Shown here: one piece after another, positions 17,663-27,935 of the stretch
Layout: every line of letters begins with the position of its first letter
Numbering within the stretch: position 1 is the stretch's first letter
Origin: Lachnospiraceae bacterium
GTDB lineage: Bacteria > Bacillota > Clostridia > Lachnospirales > Lachnospiraceae
Direction of reading: 5' to 3'
Assembly (NCBI GenBank): GCA_009911035.1
Contig: QXWO01000011.1
Coordinates: 1 to 64,000, forward strand
Length of the DNA stretch: 64,000 nucleotides
Notes under the pieces: generated by a model
Told to the model about the DNA's origin: nothing
The model's database searches: none
Seen by the model: the letters and a program-made list of their open reading frames with translations, nothing else
Made by a program: the position numbers and the translations under genes

Positions 17663-18976
17663 ATGCATATAGTTTTATTATCCGGCGGCTCAGGCAAACG
17701 TCTGTGGCCTCTTTCCAATGATATCCGTTCCAAACAGTTTATTAAAATATTTAAATCCGGCGGCGGGGAGTATGAGTCCATGGTACAGCGCATGTACCGC
17801 CAGATCCTGGATGTGGATAAATCCGCGGCTGTGACTATTGCAACATCAAAGATGCAGGTATCTTCCATTCACAACCAGTTAGGCGGCGGGGTGGGAATCT
17901 GTGTGGAACCCTGCCGAAGGGACACCTTTCCGGCTATTGCCCTGGCGGCGGCCTACCTTCATGACGTGGAGAAGATCTCGGGGGAGGAGCCGGTAATCGT
18001 CTGCCCTGTGGACCCTTATGTGGAGAAGGATTATTTTGAAGCCCTGAAAGCGCTTGGGGAGATTGCAGGGGAAGAAGAAACGAATCTGGCGGTTATGGGC
18101 TTGGAGCCTACCTACCCAAGTGAGAAGTATGGGTACGTGATCCCGGCGGACACAGAAAAAGTGAGCAGCGTAAAGACTTTTAAAGAAAAGCCTGATGCCA
18201 AGACTGCGGAAGAATATATCAGTCAGGGGGCCTTGTGGAACGGCGGCGTGTTTGCCTTCCAGTTAAAATATATGCTTGAAAAAGCTCATCAGCTCATTGA
18301 TTTTGCAGATTACAGGGATTTATATGAAAAATATGACACATTGACGAAGATCAGTTTTGATTACGCGGTGGCGGAAAAGGAAGATAAAATCAAAGTCATG
18401 CGCTTTAAGGGCCAGTGGAAAGATTTGGGAACATGGAATACACTGACAGAAGCGATGGAAGAACCTGTTGTTGGGAAAGCTATAGTGAATGATAAATGCG
18501 AAAATGTGCATATCGTCAATGAACTGGATGTCCCGGTACTATGTATGGGACTAAAGGATGTGGTGGTTTCTGCAAGCCCGGAGGGGATTTTAGTTTCTGA
18601 CAAGGAGCAGTCAAGCTACATCAAACCTTTTGTGGATGATATTGACCAGCAGATTATGTTTGCGGAAAAATCCTGGGGAAGCTTCCGGGTCCTGGATGCC
18701 ACGGAGGAAAGCCTTACCATTAAAGTAACACTGAATTCCGGGCACAAAATGAACTATCACAGCCATGAAAGGAGAGATGAGGTCTGGAATGTGATCTCGG
18801 GCAGGGGGAGAACCATCATTGACGGCGTGGAAACGCCGGTAAAGGCAGGGGATGTGATACAGATGAAAGCAGGCCGTAAGCATACCATTATTGCCATTGA
18901 AGAATTAAAGGTAATTGAAATACAGCTTGGAAAGGAAATCAGTGTCCATGACAAGCAGAAATTTCCGTTGCCATAG
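17663..18976 (+). CDS. manC: Mannose-1-phosphate guanylyltransferase with C-terminal cupin
   Basis: 437 residues. Nucleotidyltransferase domain (1-280) with the GTP-binding signature LSGGSGKRLWPLS (6-18) and FKEKP. The C-terminal cupin (about 345-435, SGHKMNYHSHERRDEVWNVISGRG) is of the type II mannose-6-phosphate isomerase kind. Makes GDP-mannose from mannose-1-phosphate and GTP for glycan synthesis; the cupin may give isomerase activity. AAAGGAG precedes the ATG. No GDP-mannose-using enzyme or glycosyltransferase lies nearby, so its pathway partners are elsewhere. Confidence 0.88.
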   Translation: MHIVLLSGGSGKRLWPLSNDIRSKQFIKIFKSGGGEYESMVQRMYRQILDVDKSAAVTIATSKMQVSSIHNQLGGGVGICVEPCRRDTFPAIALAAAYLHDVEKISGEEPVIVCPVDPYVEKDYFEALKALGEIAGEEETNLAVMGLEPTYPSEKYGYVIPADTEKVSSVKTFKEKPDAKTAEEYISQGALWNGGVFAFQLKYMLEKAHQLIDFADYRDLYEKYDTLTKISFDYAVAEKEDKIKVMRFKGQWKDLGTWNTLTEAMEEPVVGKAIVNDKCENVHIVNELDVPVLCMGLKDVVVSASPEGILVSDKEQSSYIKPFVDDIDQQIMFAEKSWGSFRVLDATEESLTIKVTLNSGHKMNYHSHERRDEVWNVISGRGRTIIDGVETPVKAGDVIQMKAGRKHTIIAIEELKVIEIQLGKEISVHDKQKFPLP

Positions 18977-18982
18977 AGACAC

Positions 18983-19013
18983 AAGTTTTTGTATGCAGCG
19001 TAGATACAAACTT
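18983..19013 (+). terminator. Probable terminator after manC
   Basis: Stem of about 10 bp, AAGTTTTTGTAT with ATACAAACTT, directly after the manC stop. The U-run is short, so termination may be partial. Confidence 0.45.
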
Positions 19014-19038
19014 TAAATGCGCAGAAATGAGGAAATTT

Positions 19039-19956
19039 ATGAATACAGAAAGTAAAAAAGAAGCGGTCAAAGGGATTTTGGTCTATCTGGCAGTTACATT
19101 TGTTTTAACTTACGGAGTGGAAATCTTTGTGATTATGCCCATGGCAGGAAGCATCAATATCAACCTGGCCTATGCAGCCCAGATGATGATTGCCGGAGTC
19201 ATGTTCATTCCGGCTACAGGCGCCCTGATCACAAGGTTTATTATGAAAGAAAAACTGACAAAAGAAAATATGATGCTTTCCATAAACCTAAAGGGGAATC
19301 TGAAATATTACGGGATCGCTTGGTTTGGTGTTGCTTTGATGATCATTTTTGGAACAGTATTATACTTTCTGGTTTTTCCCAATCATTTTGACAAGGACAT
19401 GGGCTATATGCGTGCAGTCCTTGAGGCCGGCGGACAGAGTGCGGATATTTTGCAGGCAAGACAGTTTATGTATGTGCAGATAGCAGTGGGAATTCTGGCC
19501 TCGCCCTTTCTTAATTTTGTCAACTGTTTCGGGGAGGAATGGGGATGGAGGGGGTATCTGCTTCCCAAACTGCAGAAGTGTTTTCCGGTTGTCCCGGCCC
19601 TTTTGATAAACGGGCTGATCTGGGGGGTGTGGCATGCGCCCCTTACTGTGATGGGGCATAACTATGGAACCGGGTATTGGGGATATCCGGTGACAGGGAT
19701 TCTTGCCATGTGCCTGTTCTGTGTGGTGCTGGGAATTATTTTTTCGTATGTCACCATTAAGACAAGAAGCTGCTTCCCTGCGGTTCTGGCCCATGGAATG
19801 CTGAACGGCTTTTCCGCAGTGGGGATCTATTTTACCTCGCTGGAAGACCCCTACAATGTATTTTTAGGCCCTGCGCCTACAGGATTGGTGGGCGGTGCAG
19901 GATTCATTCTTTTGGCAGGTGCGCTCCTTTTTCTTTTATATAAGGAAGAAAAGTAA
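19039..19956 (+). CDS. CPBP-family intramembrane metalloprotease
   Basis: 305 residues from ATG 19039, which has TGAGGAA six bases upstream; ATG 19027 in frame has no ribosome site. About eight membrane segments. CPBP/Abi motif 1 is EEWGWRGYLLP (E166, E167), and motif 2 is WHAPL followed by GHNYG. Members act as Rce1-like membrane proteases or bacteriocin-immunity proteins; substrate unknown. About 60 bases after manC; the small hairpin between them makes co-transcription uncertain. Confidence 0.88.
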   Translation: MNTESKKEAVKGILVYLAVTFVLTYGVEIFVIMPMAGSININLAYAAQMMIAGVMFIPATGALITRFIMKEKLTKENMMLSINLKGNLKYYGIAWFGVALMIIFGTVLYFLVFPNHFDKDMGYMRAVLEAGGQSADILQARQFMYVQIAVGILASPFLNFVNCFGEEWGWRGYLLPKLQKCFPVVPALLINGLIWGVWHAPLTVMGHNYGTGYWGYPVTGILAMCLFCVVLGIIFSYVTIKTRSCFPAVLAHGMLNGFSAVGIYFTSLEDPYNVFLGPAPTGLVGGAGFILLAGALLFLLYKEEK

Positions 19957-19974
19957 AAAAATCAATGATTTTTG

Positions 19975-20003
19975 TTGCATTTCATGGGGCGGAGTGCTAT
20001 ACT
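19975..20003 (+). promoter_or_regulatory. Sigma-A promoter of the rimP-nusA-infB operon
   Basis: TTGCAT, 17-base spacer, TATACT. A strong match with ideal spacing, about 80 bases before rimP. The -35 box directly follows a short hairpin (AAAAATCA/TGATTTTT) after the CPBP gene. Confidence 0.75.
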
Positions 20004-20032
20004 ACAATAGGTTTAATAAATAATTACTGACT

Positions 20033-20061
20033 AGAGTGGACTTGGCGGTCCACTCTTTTTT
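20033..20061 (+). promoter_or_regulatory. rimP leader hairpin, attenuator-like
   Basis: Perfect 9-bp stem AGAGTGGAC / GTCCACTCT with a 6-base loop, followed by six T: the form of an intrinsic terminator, placed inside the leader 23 bases before the rimP ATG. It must be read through for the operon to be expressed, so it is probably an attenuator that may respond to translation or NusA status (inference). Confidence 0.7.
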
Positions 20062-20083
20062 AAGGATTTAAAGAGGTGGATGC

Positions 20084-20560
20084 ATGTCAAGAAAAGAAAA
20101 TTATCAGGTCAGGACGGAAGAACTCCTAAAGCCCATTGCGGATGCGAACCATGTGGAGATCTATGACGTGGAATATGTCAAAGAAGGAAGCGACTGGTAC
20201 CTGCGCTGTTATATTGATAAGGAGGAAGGCGTCAGCATAAATGACTGCGAAAATGTTAGCCGGGCCCTGTCGGATGAACTGGACAGGGAAGATTTTATTG
20301 AGGAGGCCTATATTCTGGAGGTAAGTTCTCCCGGACTGGGAAGGACGCTGAAAAAAGATAAGCATCTTGAAAAAAGCCTTTTACAGGAAGTGGATATCAA
20401 GACGTATAAACCAGTTAACGGTACAAAAGATTTTACAGGAATCCTCAAAGCCTTTAGCGAAGATACGGTGACCCTGGGGGCGGCGCTGGAAAATGAGATA
20501 GAAGACATTGTGTTTGACAGGAAAGATATTGCAACGATTAAACTGACGTTAGATTTTTAG
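20084..20560 (+). CDS. rimP: Ribosome maturation factor RimP
   Basis: 158 residues, normal length. N-terminal alpha/beta domain with VEIYDVEYVKEGSDWYLRCYID and the conserved VSSPGLGRTLKK (about 86-97), then an SH3-like C-terminal domain. Assists 30S subunit maturation. AAAGAGGTGG precedes the ATG. First gene of the operon, followed by nusA after 37 bases, the standard Firmicute arrangement. Confidence 0.96.
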   Translation: MSRKENYQVRTEELLKPIADANHVEIYDVEYVKEGSDWYLRCYIDKEEGVSINDCENVSRALSDELDREDFIEEAYILEVSSPGLGRTLKKDKHLEKSLLQEVDIKTYKPVNGTKDFTGILKAFSEDTVTLGAALENEIEDIVFDRKDIATIKLTLDF

Positions 20561-20597
20561 TCCGGGCAAATGACGGGCAGAAAGGGATAAGGTAAAA

Positions 20598-21857
20598 ATG
20601 AACAAGGAATTAATGGAAGCACTGGATATTTTGGAGAAGGAGAAGGAGATTAGCAAGGATACGCTTTTTGAAGCTATTGAAAATTCTCTGATCACAGCCT
20701 GCAAAAACCATTTTGGAAAGTCGGACAATATTAAGGTGGAAATTGACCGGGATACCTGTGACTTCCTCTGTTATGCGGAAAAAGAAGTGGTGGAAGAGGA
20801 GGAGATTGAGGACGATTGTTTACAGATCTCCCTTGAAAATGCCCGGGAAATCAAGTCCAGTGCACAGCTTGGAGACATTCTCCATGTGGAGATCAAGTCC
20901 AAAGAGTTTGGACGCATTGCCACCCAGAATGCAAAGAACGTCATCCTGCAGAAGATACGTGAAGAAGAACGGAGCGTTATTTACAACCAGTATTTTGAGA
21001 AGGAAAAGGACATCATCACAGGTATCGTGCAGCGCTATATAGGCAGGAATATAAGCATTAACCTGGGAAAGGCCGATGGGATTTTAAATGAAAGCGAACA
21101 GGTAAGGGGTGAGAGCTTCAAACCTACCGAGAGGATCAAGGTATATATCCTGGAGGTTAAGAACACGCCGAAGGGGCCGAGGATTTTAGTGAGCCGTACG
21201 CACCCGGAGCTTGTAAAACGTCTCTTTGAAGCGGAGGTCACGGAAATCAAGGACGGCACTGTGGAAATCATGAGCATTGCCAGAGAAGCCGGAAGCAGGA
21301 CCAAGATGGCAGTAAGGTCCAACAATCCCAATGTGGATGCGGTGGGAGCCTGCGTGGGGATCAACGGCGCCCGGGTAAATTCCATTGTGGAGGAGCTTAG
21401 GGGAGAAAAGATCGACATCATCAACTGGGATGAAAATCCGGGCAATCTGATTCAAAATGCCCTTTCTCCTGCCAAAATCGTCACCGTGTTTGCCGACCCG
21501 GATGAGAAGACGGCCAAAGTCGTGGTGCCGGATTACCAGCTTTCCCTTGCAATCGGTAAGGAAGGACAGAACGCAAGACTGGCGGCAAGGCTGACAGGAT
21601 ATAAGATAGACATCAAGAGTGAGACGCAGGCCAAGGATGCTCCCGGATTCCGCTATGAAGACTATATGGATGAGTACGATGAATATGATGGATATGAGGA
21701 GGGGTACGAGGAAGAACCCGGTGAAGAATATGAGGAAGAACCCGGCGGGGAGTATGAGGAAGAAACCGGGGAAGAATATGTAGAAGAAGGAAGTGAGGAG
21801 TACGCAGAAGAATACAGTGAAGCAGTACCGGAAACGGAAAAGTATGAGGAGGAGTAA
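20598..21857 (+). CDS. nusA: Transcription termination/antitermination factor NusA
   Basis: 419 residues. N-terminal RNA-polymerase-binding domain (1-125), S1 domain (about 135-200), two KH domains (about 230-350; [19 protein letters not shown] and [17 protein letters not shown]). The C-terminal tail of about 65 residues is very acidic and repetitive ([16 protein letters not shown]-like units). Modulates pausing, termination and antitermination. The acidic tail takes the place of the acidic-repeat domains of proteobacterial NusA, but as low-complexity sequence. Confidence 0.96.
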   Translation: MNKELMEALDILEKEKEISKDTLFEAIENSLITACKNHFGKSDNIKVEIDRDTCDFLCYAEKEVVEEEEIEDDCLQISLENAREIKSSAQLGDILHVEIKSKEFGRIATQNAKNVILQKIREEERSVIYNQYFEKEKDIITGIVQRYIGRNISINLGKADGILNESEQVRGESFKPTERIKVYILEVKNTPKGPRILVSRTHPELVKRLFEAEVTEIKDGTVEIMSIAREAGSRTKMAVRSNNPNVDAVGACVGINGARVNSIVEELRGEKIDIINWDENPGNLIQNALSPAKIVTVFADPDEKTAKVVVPDYQLSLAIGKEGQNARLAARLTGYKIDIKSETQAKDAPGFRYEDYMDEYDEYDGYEEGYEEEPGEEYEEEPGGEYEEETGEEYVEEGSEEYAEEYSEAVPETEKYEEE

Positions 21858-21859
21858 AG

Positions 21860-22129
21860 ATGGCAAAGAAAATCCCCATGCGGCAGTGTATCGGATGCGG
21901 AGAGATGAAGAATAAGAAAGAAATGATACGTATTCTCAAAACGCCTGAGGATGAAATCATACTGGATGTTACAGGAAAAAAGAATGGAAGAGGCGCGTAT
22001 CTTTGTAAAGAGAGGGAATGTCTTGCAAAGGCACATAAGAGCAAAGGATTGGAACGGTCTTTCAAAATGAGTATTCCAAATGAAGTTTATGACAAATTAG
22101 AAAAGGAGTTTGAGGCTTTACATGAATGA
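21860..22129 (+). CDS. rnpM: RNA-binding protein RnpM (YlxR)
   Basis: 89 residues, DUF448/YlxR fold with the signature MRQCIGCGEMKNKKEMIRI near the N-terminus and GRGAYLC in the middle. In Bacillus this protein binds RNase P RNA and modulates its activity. Starts 2 bases after nusA and overlaps the L7Ae-like gene by 8 bases. Confidence 0.94.
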   Translation: MAKKIPMRQCIGCGEMKNKKEMIRILKTPEDEIILDVTGKKNGRGAYLCKERECLAKAHKSKGLERSFKMSIPNEVYDKLEKEFEALHE

Positions 22130-22445
22130 TAAAGTATTATCCCTTTTAGGGCTGGCTGCCAGGGGAAGAAATCTGGTAAGCGGTGAATTCTCCACAGAAA
22201 AAGCAGTAAAGGAAGGAAAGGCGGCGCTGGTGATCGTCAGCGGTGACGCTTCCGGCAATACCAGAAAAATGTTTACCAACATGTGTACATTTTATAAAAC
22301 GCCTATTTATTTTTACTCGGATAAAGAAACCCTGGGGAAGGCAATCGGAAGGGAAATGCGGGCGTCTGTGGCGGTTACAAACCAGGGGATGGCTGCAGGC
22401 ATAATTAAACATTTGGAAGAATCACAGGAAGCAGGACGGAGGTAG
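22122..22445 (+). CDS. ylxQ: L7Ae-family ribosomal-type protein YlxQ
   Basis: 107 residues from ATG 22122 ([22 protein letters not shown]). A TTG at 22110 in frame lies too close to the AAAAGGAG at 22101, whereas GAGG at 22112 fits the ATG. L7Ae/L30e fold, a kink-turn RNA-binding protein related to YbxF. Overlaps rnpM by 8 bases; its stop lies inside the infB ribosome-binding site. Confidence 0.93.
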   Translation: MNDKVLSLLGLAARGRNLVSGEFSTEKAVKEGKAALVIVSGDASGNTRKMFTNMCTFYKTPIYFYSDKETLGKAIGREMRASVAVTNQGMAAGIIKHLEESQEAGRR

Positions 22446-22449
22446 TGGA

Positions 22450-25400
22450 ATGGCCAAAATTAAAGTGCATGAAATAGCAAAAGAACTGGAAAAGCAGAGC
22501 AAAGAAGTTATTGCTTTTCTACAAAATAAAGGAATTGAAGTAAAGGCCCCCCAGAGTGTTATTGAGGAGGATACGGCGGAGATGGTCAGAAAGGCATTTG
22601 GACAAAAAGGCGATGCAAAGCAGCCTGCGGCGAAGCCGGCAGAAAAATCTGTGACAGCGGCACAAAAAGATGCGCCGGCAGCGGAAAAGGCAGCGCCGGA
22701 AAATAAAGAAGATACCCCAAAAGCCCCGAAGCCGGAAGCAAAGCAGGCGGCGGAGGCAAAGGGGAAAGAGAGCAGGACGGCTTCAAATACCGGGGAACAG
22801 CCTAAAAAGAAAAAGAAAATTATTTTCGTGAGCAATCCCCACAACAGTAATATTCCGGGACAGCGTCCCCAGGGGGAGAGAAGGCCTGCGCAGGCAAACA
22901 AACCCTCCGGGCAGCAGAACAGGAGTGGAAGCGGGAACAAATCAGGCGGCGGGAACAGACAGGGAAGTTCCAGACAGGAAGCTCCCCACAAGATCATCCG
23001 TCCCCTTACGGCCCCTTCCGTACCGGAGAGTATGCAGGTTGACTTTAAGCAAAATGCAAGAAGGCTGGAGAATGAAAGGATAGCGGCGAGAAACGCACAG
23101 CTTGCAGCCCAGGAGAAGGCGGCACAGGAGAAAGCCGCACAGGAAAAGGCAGAAAAAGAAGCCAGAGAAAAAGCTGCCCGGGAAAAAGCAGCGGAACGCA
23201 CGGAAAAGGCCCCGGGGCAGGTAAGGGAGAATAATACAGGCACACCAAGACAGGTTCCAAGGGATGAAAGGCGTCAGAGAAATGAAAGAACTCAGGCAGG
23301 CACTGGAAACAATCAGGGAGAAAGGAATGGCAGGCGCGACGCCCGCAGACCTGAAGGCACTAATCGTACAGGTAATCAGGGCGGCCGGAGTGATTTCCGG
23401 GGTAATGGCCCTGACCGGAATAATAACAGACCTGGCGGCAATAATAACCGCAATGAAAGAGGCGCTCAGGGGCAGGACAATCGATTTAAGCGGCCCGAAA
23501 AGCCGGGTAAGAGTTTCGTTCCGGAAGCCCCGGTCAAGGACGATAAACGCAGAGACGAGGAAAAACGCAGAATCGGTCAGGAGAGAGATAAGAAATCTAA
23601 GAAAGATTTTATTTATGAAGAGGACGATGCAGCGGTAAAAAGCAAAAATAAAGCAGGACGCTTCATTAAGCCCGAAAAGAAAGCGGCGGAAGTGGTGGAA
23701 GAACAGATCAAGGTCATTACCATTCCCGATTCCCTTACCATCAAAGAGCTGGCCGACAAGATGAAATTACAGCCTTCCGTTATTATCAAGAAATTATTCC
23801 TGCAGGGACAGATCGTGACGGTAAACTCAGAGATCTCCTTTGAAGATGCGGAAAATATTGCCATTGAATATGAGATCATCTGCGAAAAAGAAGAAAAGGT
23901 GGATGTCATAGAAGAGCTCTTAAAAGAGGACGAGGAAGCCCAGGAGAAGCTGGAAAAAAGACCTCCTGTTATCTGCGTCATGGGTCATGTTGACCACGGA
24001 AAAACTTCCCTTCTGGATGCTATCCGCAAAACAAATGTGACGGATAAGGAAGCGGGAGGTATTACACAGCACATAGGTGCGTATACTGTAAATATTAATG
24101 ATCAGTCCATTACCTTCCTGGATACGCCGGGACACGAAGCATTTACGGCAATGCGTATGCGCGGCGCCAATTCAACGGATATCGCTATTTTGGTTATAGC
24201 AGCGGATGACGGTGTTATGCCCCAGACAGTGGAAGCAATCAACCACGCTAAGGCTGCGGGGATCGAAATCATTGTGGCGGTTAATAAGATCGATAAACCG
24301 GGTGCCAATATTGACAGGGTAAAACAGGAGATGACAGAATATGAGCTGATTCCTGTAGACTGGGGCGGAACCACAGAGTTTGTGCCTGTTTCCGCTAAAT
24401 CCGGGGAAGGAATAGAAACGCTTTTAGAGACGATTCTTTTGACAGCGGAAATTCTGGAATTAAAGGCAAATCCCCACAGGCGTGCAAGAGGTCTTGTGAT
24501 CGAGGCCGAGCTGGACAAAGGCCGGGGACCGGTTGCCACCGTGCTGGTACAGAAAGGTACCCTGCATGTGGGTGATTTCATATCCGCAGGGGCAAGCCAC
24601 GGCAAGGTAAGGGCAATGATAGATGATAAGGGAAGGAGGGTAAAAGAAGCAATCCCCTCCACACCGGTCGAAATCCTGGGACTTTCAGACGTACCCAGCG
24701 CCGGTGAAGTATTTATTGCCCATGAAAATGACAAGACGGCAAAATCCTATGCGGAAACCTATCTTGCCCAGAATAAGGAGAAGATGCTGGAAGAAACCAA
24801 GGCGAAGATGTCCTTAGACGATCTCTTTACCAAAATTCAGGCCGGCAACTTAAAGGAACTGAACATTATTGTAAAAGCTGATGTACAGGGAAGCGTGGAG
24901 GCGGTCAAGCAGAGCCTTATGAAGCTTTCCAACGAAGAAGTCGTGGTAAAATGTATCCACGGCGGCGTAGGAGCTATCAACGAATCCGACGTATCCTTAG
25001 CTTCTGCGTCATCGGCAATTATCATAGGATTCAATGTCCGCCCCGATGCCATGGCAAAGACCATTGCAGAGAGGGAAGGTGTTGATATCAGGCTCTACAA
25101 GGTTATTTATCAGGCGATTGAAGATATCGAAGCTGCCATGAAGGGTATGCTGGATCCTGTATTTGAGGAAAAAGTCATCGGCCATGCAGAAGTACGGCAG
25201 ATATTCAAAGCGTCCGCAGTGGGTAATATTGCAGGTTCTTATATTCTCGACGGTATATTCCAGAGAGACTGCAAGGTACGAATCACCAGAGAAGGGGACC
25301 AGATCTACGAAGGCGCCCTGGCATCCTTAAAACGATTCAAGGACGATGTGAAAGAGGTAAAAGCAGGATTCGAGTGCGGACTTGTGTTTGAAGGCTTTGA

Positions 25401-25458
25401 CCAGATGCAGGAACTTGACATTGTAGAAGCATATATTATGGTGGAGGTTCCCAGGTGA
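22450..25458 (+). CDS. infB: Translation initiation factor IF-2
   Basis: 1002 residues, long for the family because of the linker. N-terminal IF2_N domain (1-60), then about 370 residues of low complexity rich in Ala, Lys, Glu, Gln, Arg, Asn and Gly, a second IF2_N-like domain (about 420-475), the G domain starting [12 protein letters not shown] (near 511) with DTPGHE and NKIDKP, and domains II-IV. A GTPase that places initiator tRNA on the ribosome. Ends in a 4-base overlap with rbfA. Confidence 0.97.
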   Translation: MAKIKVHEIAKELEKQSKEVIAFLQNKGIEVKAPQSVIEEDTAEMVRKAFGQKGDAKQPAAKPAEKSVTAAQKDAPAAEKAAPENKEDTPKAPKPEAKQAAEAKGKESRTASNTGEQPKKKKKIIFVSNPHNSNIPGQRPQGERRPAQANKPSGQQNRSGSGNKSGGGNRQGSSRQEAPHKIIRPLTAPSVPESMQVDFKQNARRLENERIAARNAQLAAQEKAAQEKAAQEKAEKEAREKAAREKAAERTEKAPGQVRENNTGTPRQVPRDERRQRNERTQAGTGNNQGERNGRRDARRPEGTNRTGNQGGRSDFRGNGPDRNNNRPGGNNNRNERGAQGQDNRFKRPEKPGKSFVPEAPVKDDKRRDEEKRRIGQERDKKSKKDFIYEEDDAAVKSKNKAGRFIKPEKKAAEVVEEQIKVITIPDSLTIKELADKMKLQPSVIIKKLFLQGQIVTVNSEISFEDAENIAIEYEIICEKEEKVDVIEELLKEDEEAQEKLEKRPPVICVMGHVDHGKTSLLDAIRKTNVTDKEAGGITQHIGAYTVNINDQSITFLDTPGHEAFTAMRMRGANSTDIAILVIAADDGVMPQTVEAINHAKAAGIEIIVAVNKIDKPGANIDRVKQEMTEYELIPVDWGGTTEFVPVSAKSGEGIETLLETILLTAEILELKANPHRRARGLVIEAELDKGRGPVATVLVQKGTLHVGDFISAGASHGKVRAMIDDKGRRVKEAIPSTPVEILGLSDVPSAGEVFIAHENDKTAKSYAETYLAQNKEKMLEETKAKMSLDDLFTKIQAGNLKELNIIVKADVQGSVEAVKQSLMKLSNEEVVVKCIHGGVGAINESDVSLASASSAIIIGFNVRPDAMAKTIAEREGVDIRLYKVIYQAIEDIEAAMKGMLDPVFEEKVIGHAEVRQIFKASAVGNIAGSYILDGIFQRDCKVRITREGDQIYEGALASLKRFKDDVKEVKAGFECGLVFEGFDQMQELDIVEAYIMVEVPR

Positions 25459-25814
25459 GAAAGAACAGTATGAAAAATACCCGGATCAACGGGGAGGTGC
25501 AGAGAGTTCTGGCTGAGATAATAAGGGGGGACATTAAAGACCCCAGAGTCAGTTCTCTTACCTCTGTGGTTGCCGTGGAGGTTGCACCCGATCTAAAGAC
25601 CTGTAAAGCATGGATCAGTGTTTATGGGGAAGAAGACGTGCAGAAAGATACACTGGAAGGGTTAAAAAGCGCAGAAGGCTATATCCGCAAGGAACTGGCC
25701 AGAAGGGTAAATCTGCGCAATACACCTGAAATCCGCTTTATTGTGGATCAGTCCATTGCTTACGGCGTAAGAATGTCCAAATTGATTGATGAAGTAAATA
25801 ACGGTCAGCAGTAA
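25455..25814 (+). CDS. rbfA: Ribosome-binding factor A
   Basis: 119 residues, KH-like fold with [23 protein letters not shown] at the N-terminus. Cold-shock factor for 16S rRNA 5'-end maturation. GTG start overlapping the infB stop; GTGGAGG lies 8 bases upstream. An ATG at 25470 is a weaker alternative. Confidence 0.95.
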   Translation: MRKNSMKNTRINGEVQRVLAEIIRGDIKDPRVSSLTSVVAVEVAPDLKTCKAWISVYGEEDVQKDTLEGLKSAEGYIRKELARRVNLRNTPEIRFIVDQSIAYGVRMSKLIDEVNNGQQ

Positions 25815-25882
25815 GTAAATGTAGCGATACAGCCTGTCTGGACTGTTACAAGGAAATAGGTATTAATAGAATGAGGAGTATT

Positions 25883-26854
25883 ATGAATATTTATGATGAG
25901 GTGAAAGGGGCTGTGACCATTGGAATCAGTGGTCACATAAGGCCCGACGGCGACTGCATCGGTGCAGCCGTGGGACTTTACTTATACCTGAAAAAGGCGT
26001 GTCCTTCGGCTGATGTGCAGGTGATGCTGGAAAAACCGGCAGATGTTTTTTCCTGTATTAAGGGAATCAGTGAGATACATACAGATTTTAAGACAGCCGT
26101 GGAATGTTTTGATGTATTTATTGCGGTGGACACTTCAAAGGAGCGGATGGGTGAAGCCGAAAAATATTTTGACGGGGCAAAGAAAACAATCAATATTGAC
26201 CATCATGTCAGCAACAGCGGATGTGGGGATGTAAATTATATTGTGCCGGAAGCAAGCTCCACAAGTGAACTTATTTATCAGGTAATGGAAGATAAGTCTT
26301 TTGTGGATGTGGAAATCGCCAAAGCTATTTATGTGGGAATCATTCATGACACAGGGGTATTCCAGTATTCCAATACTTCCCCTTCCACCTTTAAGGCGGC
26401 GGCAGAACTGATTGCCTACGGATTTGACTTCTCAAAAATAATAGATGAAACCTTTTATGAAAAAACTTATGTGCAGAACCAGATATTGGGAAGGGCGCTT
26501 TTAGAAAGCATCCTGTTTATGGACGGCAAATGTGTGGTCAGTATGGTAGATAAAAAGACTATGGGCTTTTATCAGGCCGGGCCTCATGATCTGGAGGGAA
26601 TCGTGAACCACCTGCGGAACATCAAAGGGGTGGAATGTGCGATTTTCATGTACCAGACGGATACTTTAGAATATAAAGTAAGCCTTAGATCCAATGGACT
26701 TGTGGATGTTTCCAAAATAGCGGTATTTTTTGGCGGCGGCGGACATGTGAGGGCGGCAGGGGCTACCATGCAGGGAACCTTCCATGACATTACCAATAAT
26801 CTTTCCGCCCGGATCGATGCCCAGCTTAAAGAGATAGAAAGAACTAAGGTATAA
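25883..26854 (+). CDS. nrnA: DHH-family oligoribonuclease / pAp phosphatase
   Basis: 323 residues from ATG 25883, with GAGGAG six bases upstream (preferred to ATG 25871). DHH domain: SGHIRPDGDCIGAAVGLYLYL, AVDTSKERM, and the DHH motif in NIDHHVSN; C-terminal DHHA1 domain with GGGGHVRAAG. Degrades nano-RNAs and dephosphorylates pAp. Usual place between rbfA and truB. Confidence 0.94.
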   Translation: MNIYDEVKGAVTIGISGHIRPDGDCIGAAVGLYLYLKKACPSADVQVMLEKPADVFSCIKGISEIHTDFKTAVECFDVFIAVDTSKERMGEAEKYFDGAKKTINIDHHVSNSGCGDVNYIVPEASSTSELIYQVMEDKSFVDVEIAKAIYVGIIHDTGVFQYSNTSPSTFKAAAELIAYGFDFSKIIDETFYEKTYVQNQILGRALLESILFMDGKCVVSMVDKKTMGFYQAGPHDLEGIVNHLRNIKGVECAIFMYQTDTLEYKVSLRSNGLVDVSKIAVFFGGGGHVRAAGATMQGTFHDITNNLSARIDAQLKEIERTKV

Positions 26855-26915
26855 GATTGAAAATTGAAATTTTCAATCTATGTATTTGGGCCTATTCCCA
26901 CATGGAAAGGGCCCA
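26854..26915 (+). promoter_or_regulatory. Two hairpins between nrnA and truB
   Basis: First: perfect 12-bp arms AGATTGAAAATT / AATTTTCAATCT at 26854-26879, starting in the nrnA stop codon. Second: TGGGCC..TTCC with GGAA..GGCCCA at 26887-26915, ending just before the truB start. Neither has a U-run. They may act in mRNA processing or truB translation. Confidence 0.5.
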
Positions 26916-26939
26916 TGCGGGAAAGGCATGCGTATAAAG

Positions 26940-27899
26940 ATGTATCACGGAATAGTCAATGTATATAAGGAGGCAGGCTATACGTCCCATGACGTGGTAG
27001 CCAGACTCCGGGGAATTTTTAAACAGAAAAAGATTGGACACACAGGAACCCTTGACCCGGACGCGGTGGGGGTTCTTCCTGTCTGTCTGGGAAACGGCAC
27101 CCGGCTGTGCGGCATGCTGACGGACAGGCATAAGGAATACATTGCCCGTTTGCGGCTTGGGGTCGTGACGGATACCCAGGATATTTCCGGGAAAATTTTG
27201 GAAGAAAGGGAGGTGTGTGCACAGCCGGATCGGGTACGGGAGGCCATTTTATCTTTTCAGGGGGATTTTATGCAGATTCCGCCCATGTATTCGGCCCTCA
27301 AAGTAGGAGGCAGGAAGCTTTACGAACTGGCCAGGGCGGGGAAGGTAGTGGAGCGGCCCCCAAGGCCCGTCACCTTTTACTCCATTGAAATATTGGAGGA
27401 GGAACACCCGGAATATGTGTTCAGGGTAGAGTGCTCCAAAGGGACGTACATCAGGACCCTCTGTCATGACATTGGCCAAAAGCTGGGGGACGGCGCCGCC
27501 ATGGTAAACCTTGAGAGAACCAGGGTGGGGGAATTTGGGGCAGAAGGCGCGTACAGGCTAAAGGAACTGGAAGAACTGGCAGAAAAAGGAGCACTTTCCC
27601 AGGCAGTAGTTCCTGTGGAAAAGATGTTTGAAGATCTTCCGGGGCTGACCGTAAAGGAAGCAGCCTTCAAACTGCTGAAAAACGGAAACCAGCTAAGGAA
27701 AGAAGATTTTACAAAGGACCCATGGGAGGAGATGCCGGAGGGGCCGGTGACGGGCAGATCCGATGACAGAAGTCCGGAGGCAGAAGAAGGGGAAAACCAG
27801 TACAGAATCCACAGCCCGTCGGGAGATTTCTGCGGTATTTACCAATATGTGAAAGAACGCGGGATGTTTGCGCCTGTGAAAATGTTTTTAGGCGAATGA
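26940..27899 (+). CDS. truB: tRNA pseudouridine-55 synthase TruB
   Basis: About 319 residues from ATG 26940 ([25 protein letters not shown]); ATG 26928, four codons earlier, is also possible, and the ribosome site is weak for both. Catalytic Asp in [16 protein letters not shown]-terminal PUA-like region after an insert rich in Gly, Pro, Glu and Asp (about 245-285). Makes pseudouridine 55 in the T-loop of tRNA. Confidence 0.94.
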   Translation: MYHGIVNVYKEAGYTSHDVVARLRGIFKQKKIGHTGTLDPDAVGVLPVCLGNGTRLCGMLTDRHKEYIARLRLGVVTDTQDISGKILEEREVCAQPDRVREAILSFQGDFMQIPPMYSALKVGGRKLYELARAGKVVERPPRPVTFYSIEILEEEHPEYVFRVECSKGTYIRTLCHDIGQKLGDGAAMVNLERTRVGEFGAEGAYRLKELEELAEKGALSQAVVPVEKMFEDLPGLTVKEAAFKLLKNGNQLRKEDFTKDPWEEMPEGPVTGRSDDRSPEAEEGENQYRIHSPSGDFCGIYQYVKERGMFAPVKMFLGE

Positions 27900-27935
27900 G
27901 TTTTCAAACATGCCGGGAGCTGGAAGGTGATTTTA

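Noticed and set aside
22422-23243. 273-codon open frame on the minus strand over infB
   Set aside because: It is the antisense of the low-complexity Ala/Lys/Glu/Gln linker of IF-2, gives a Cys/Ser/Ala/Phe-rich sequence without a domain, and has no ribosome site.
27900-27935. FMN riboswitch before ribF
   Set aside because: Only about 36 bases separate truB and ribF, far too short for the aptamer, and no RFN-type conserved segments are seen.
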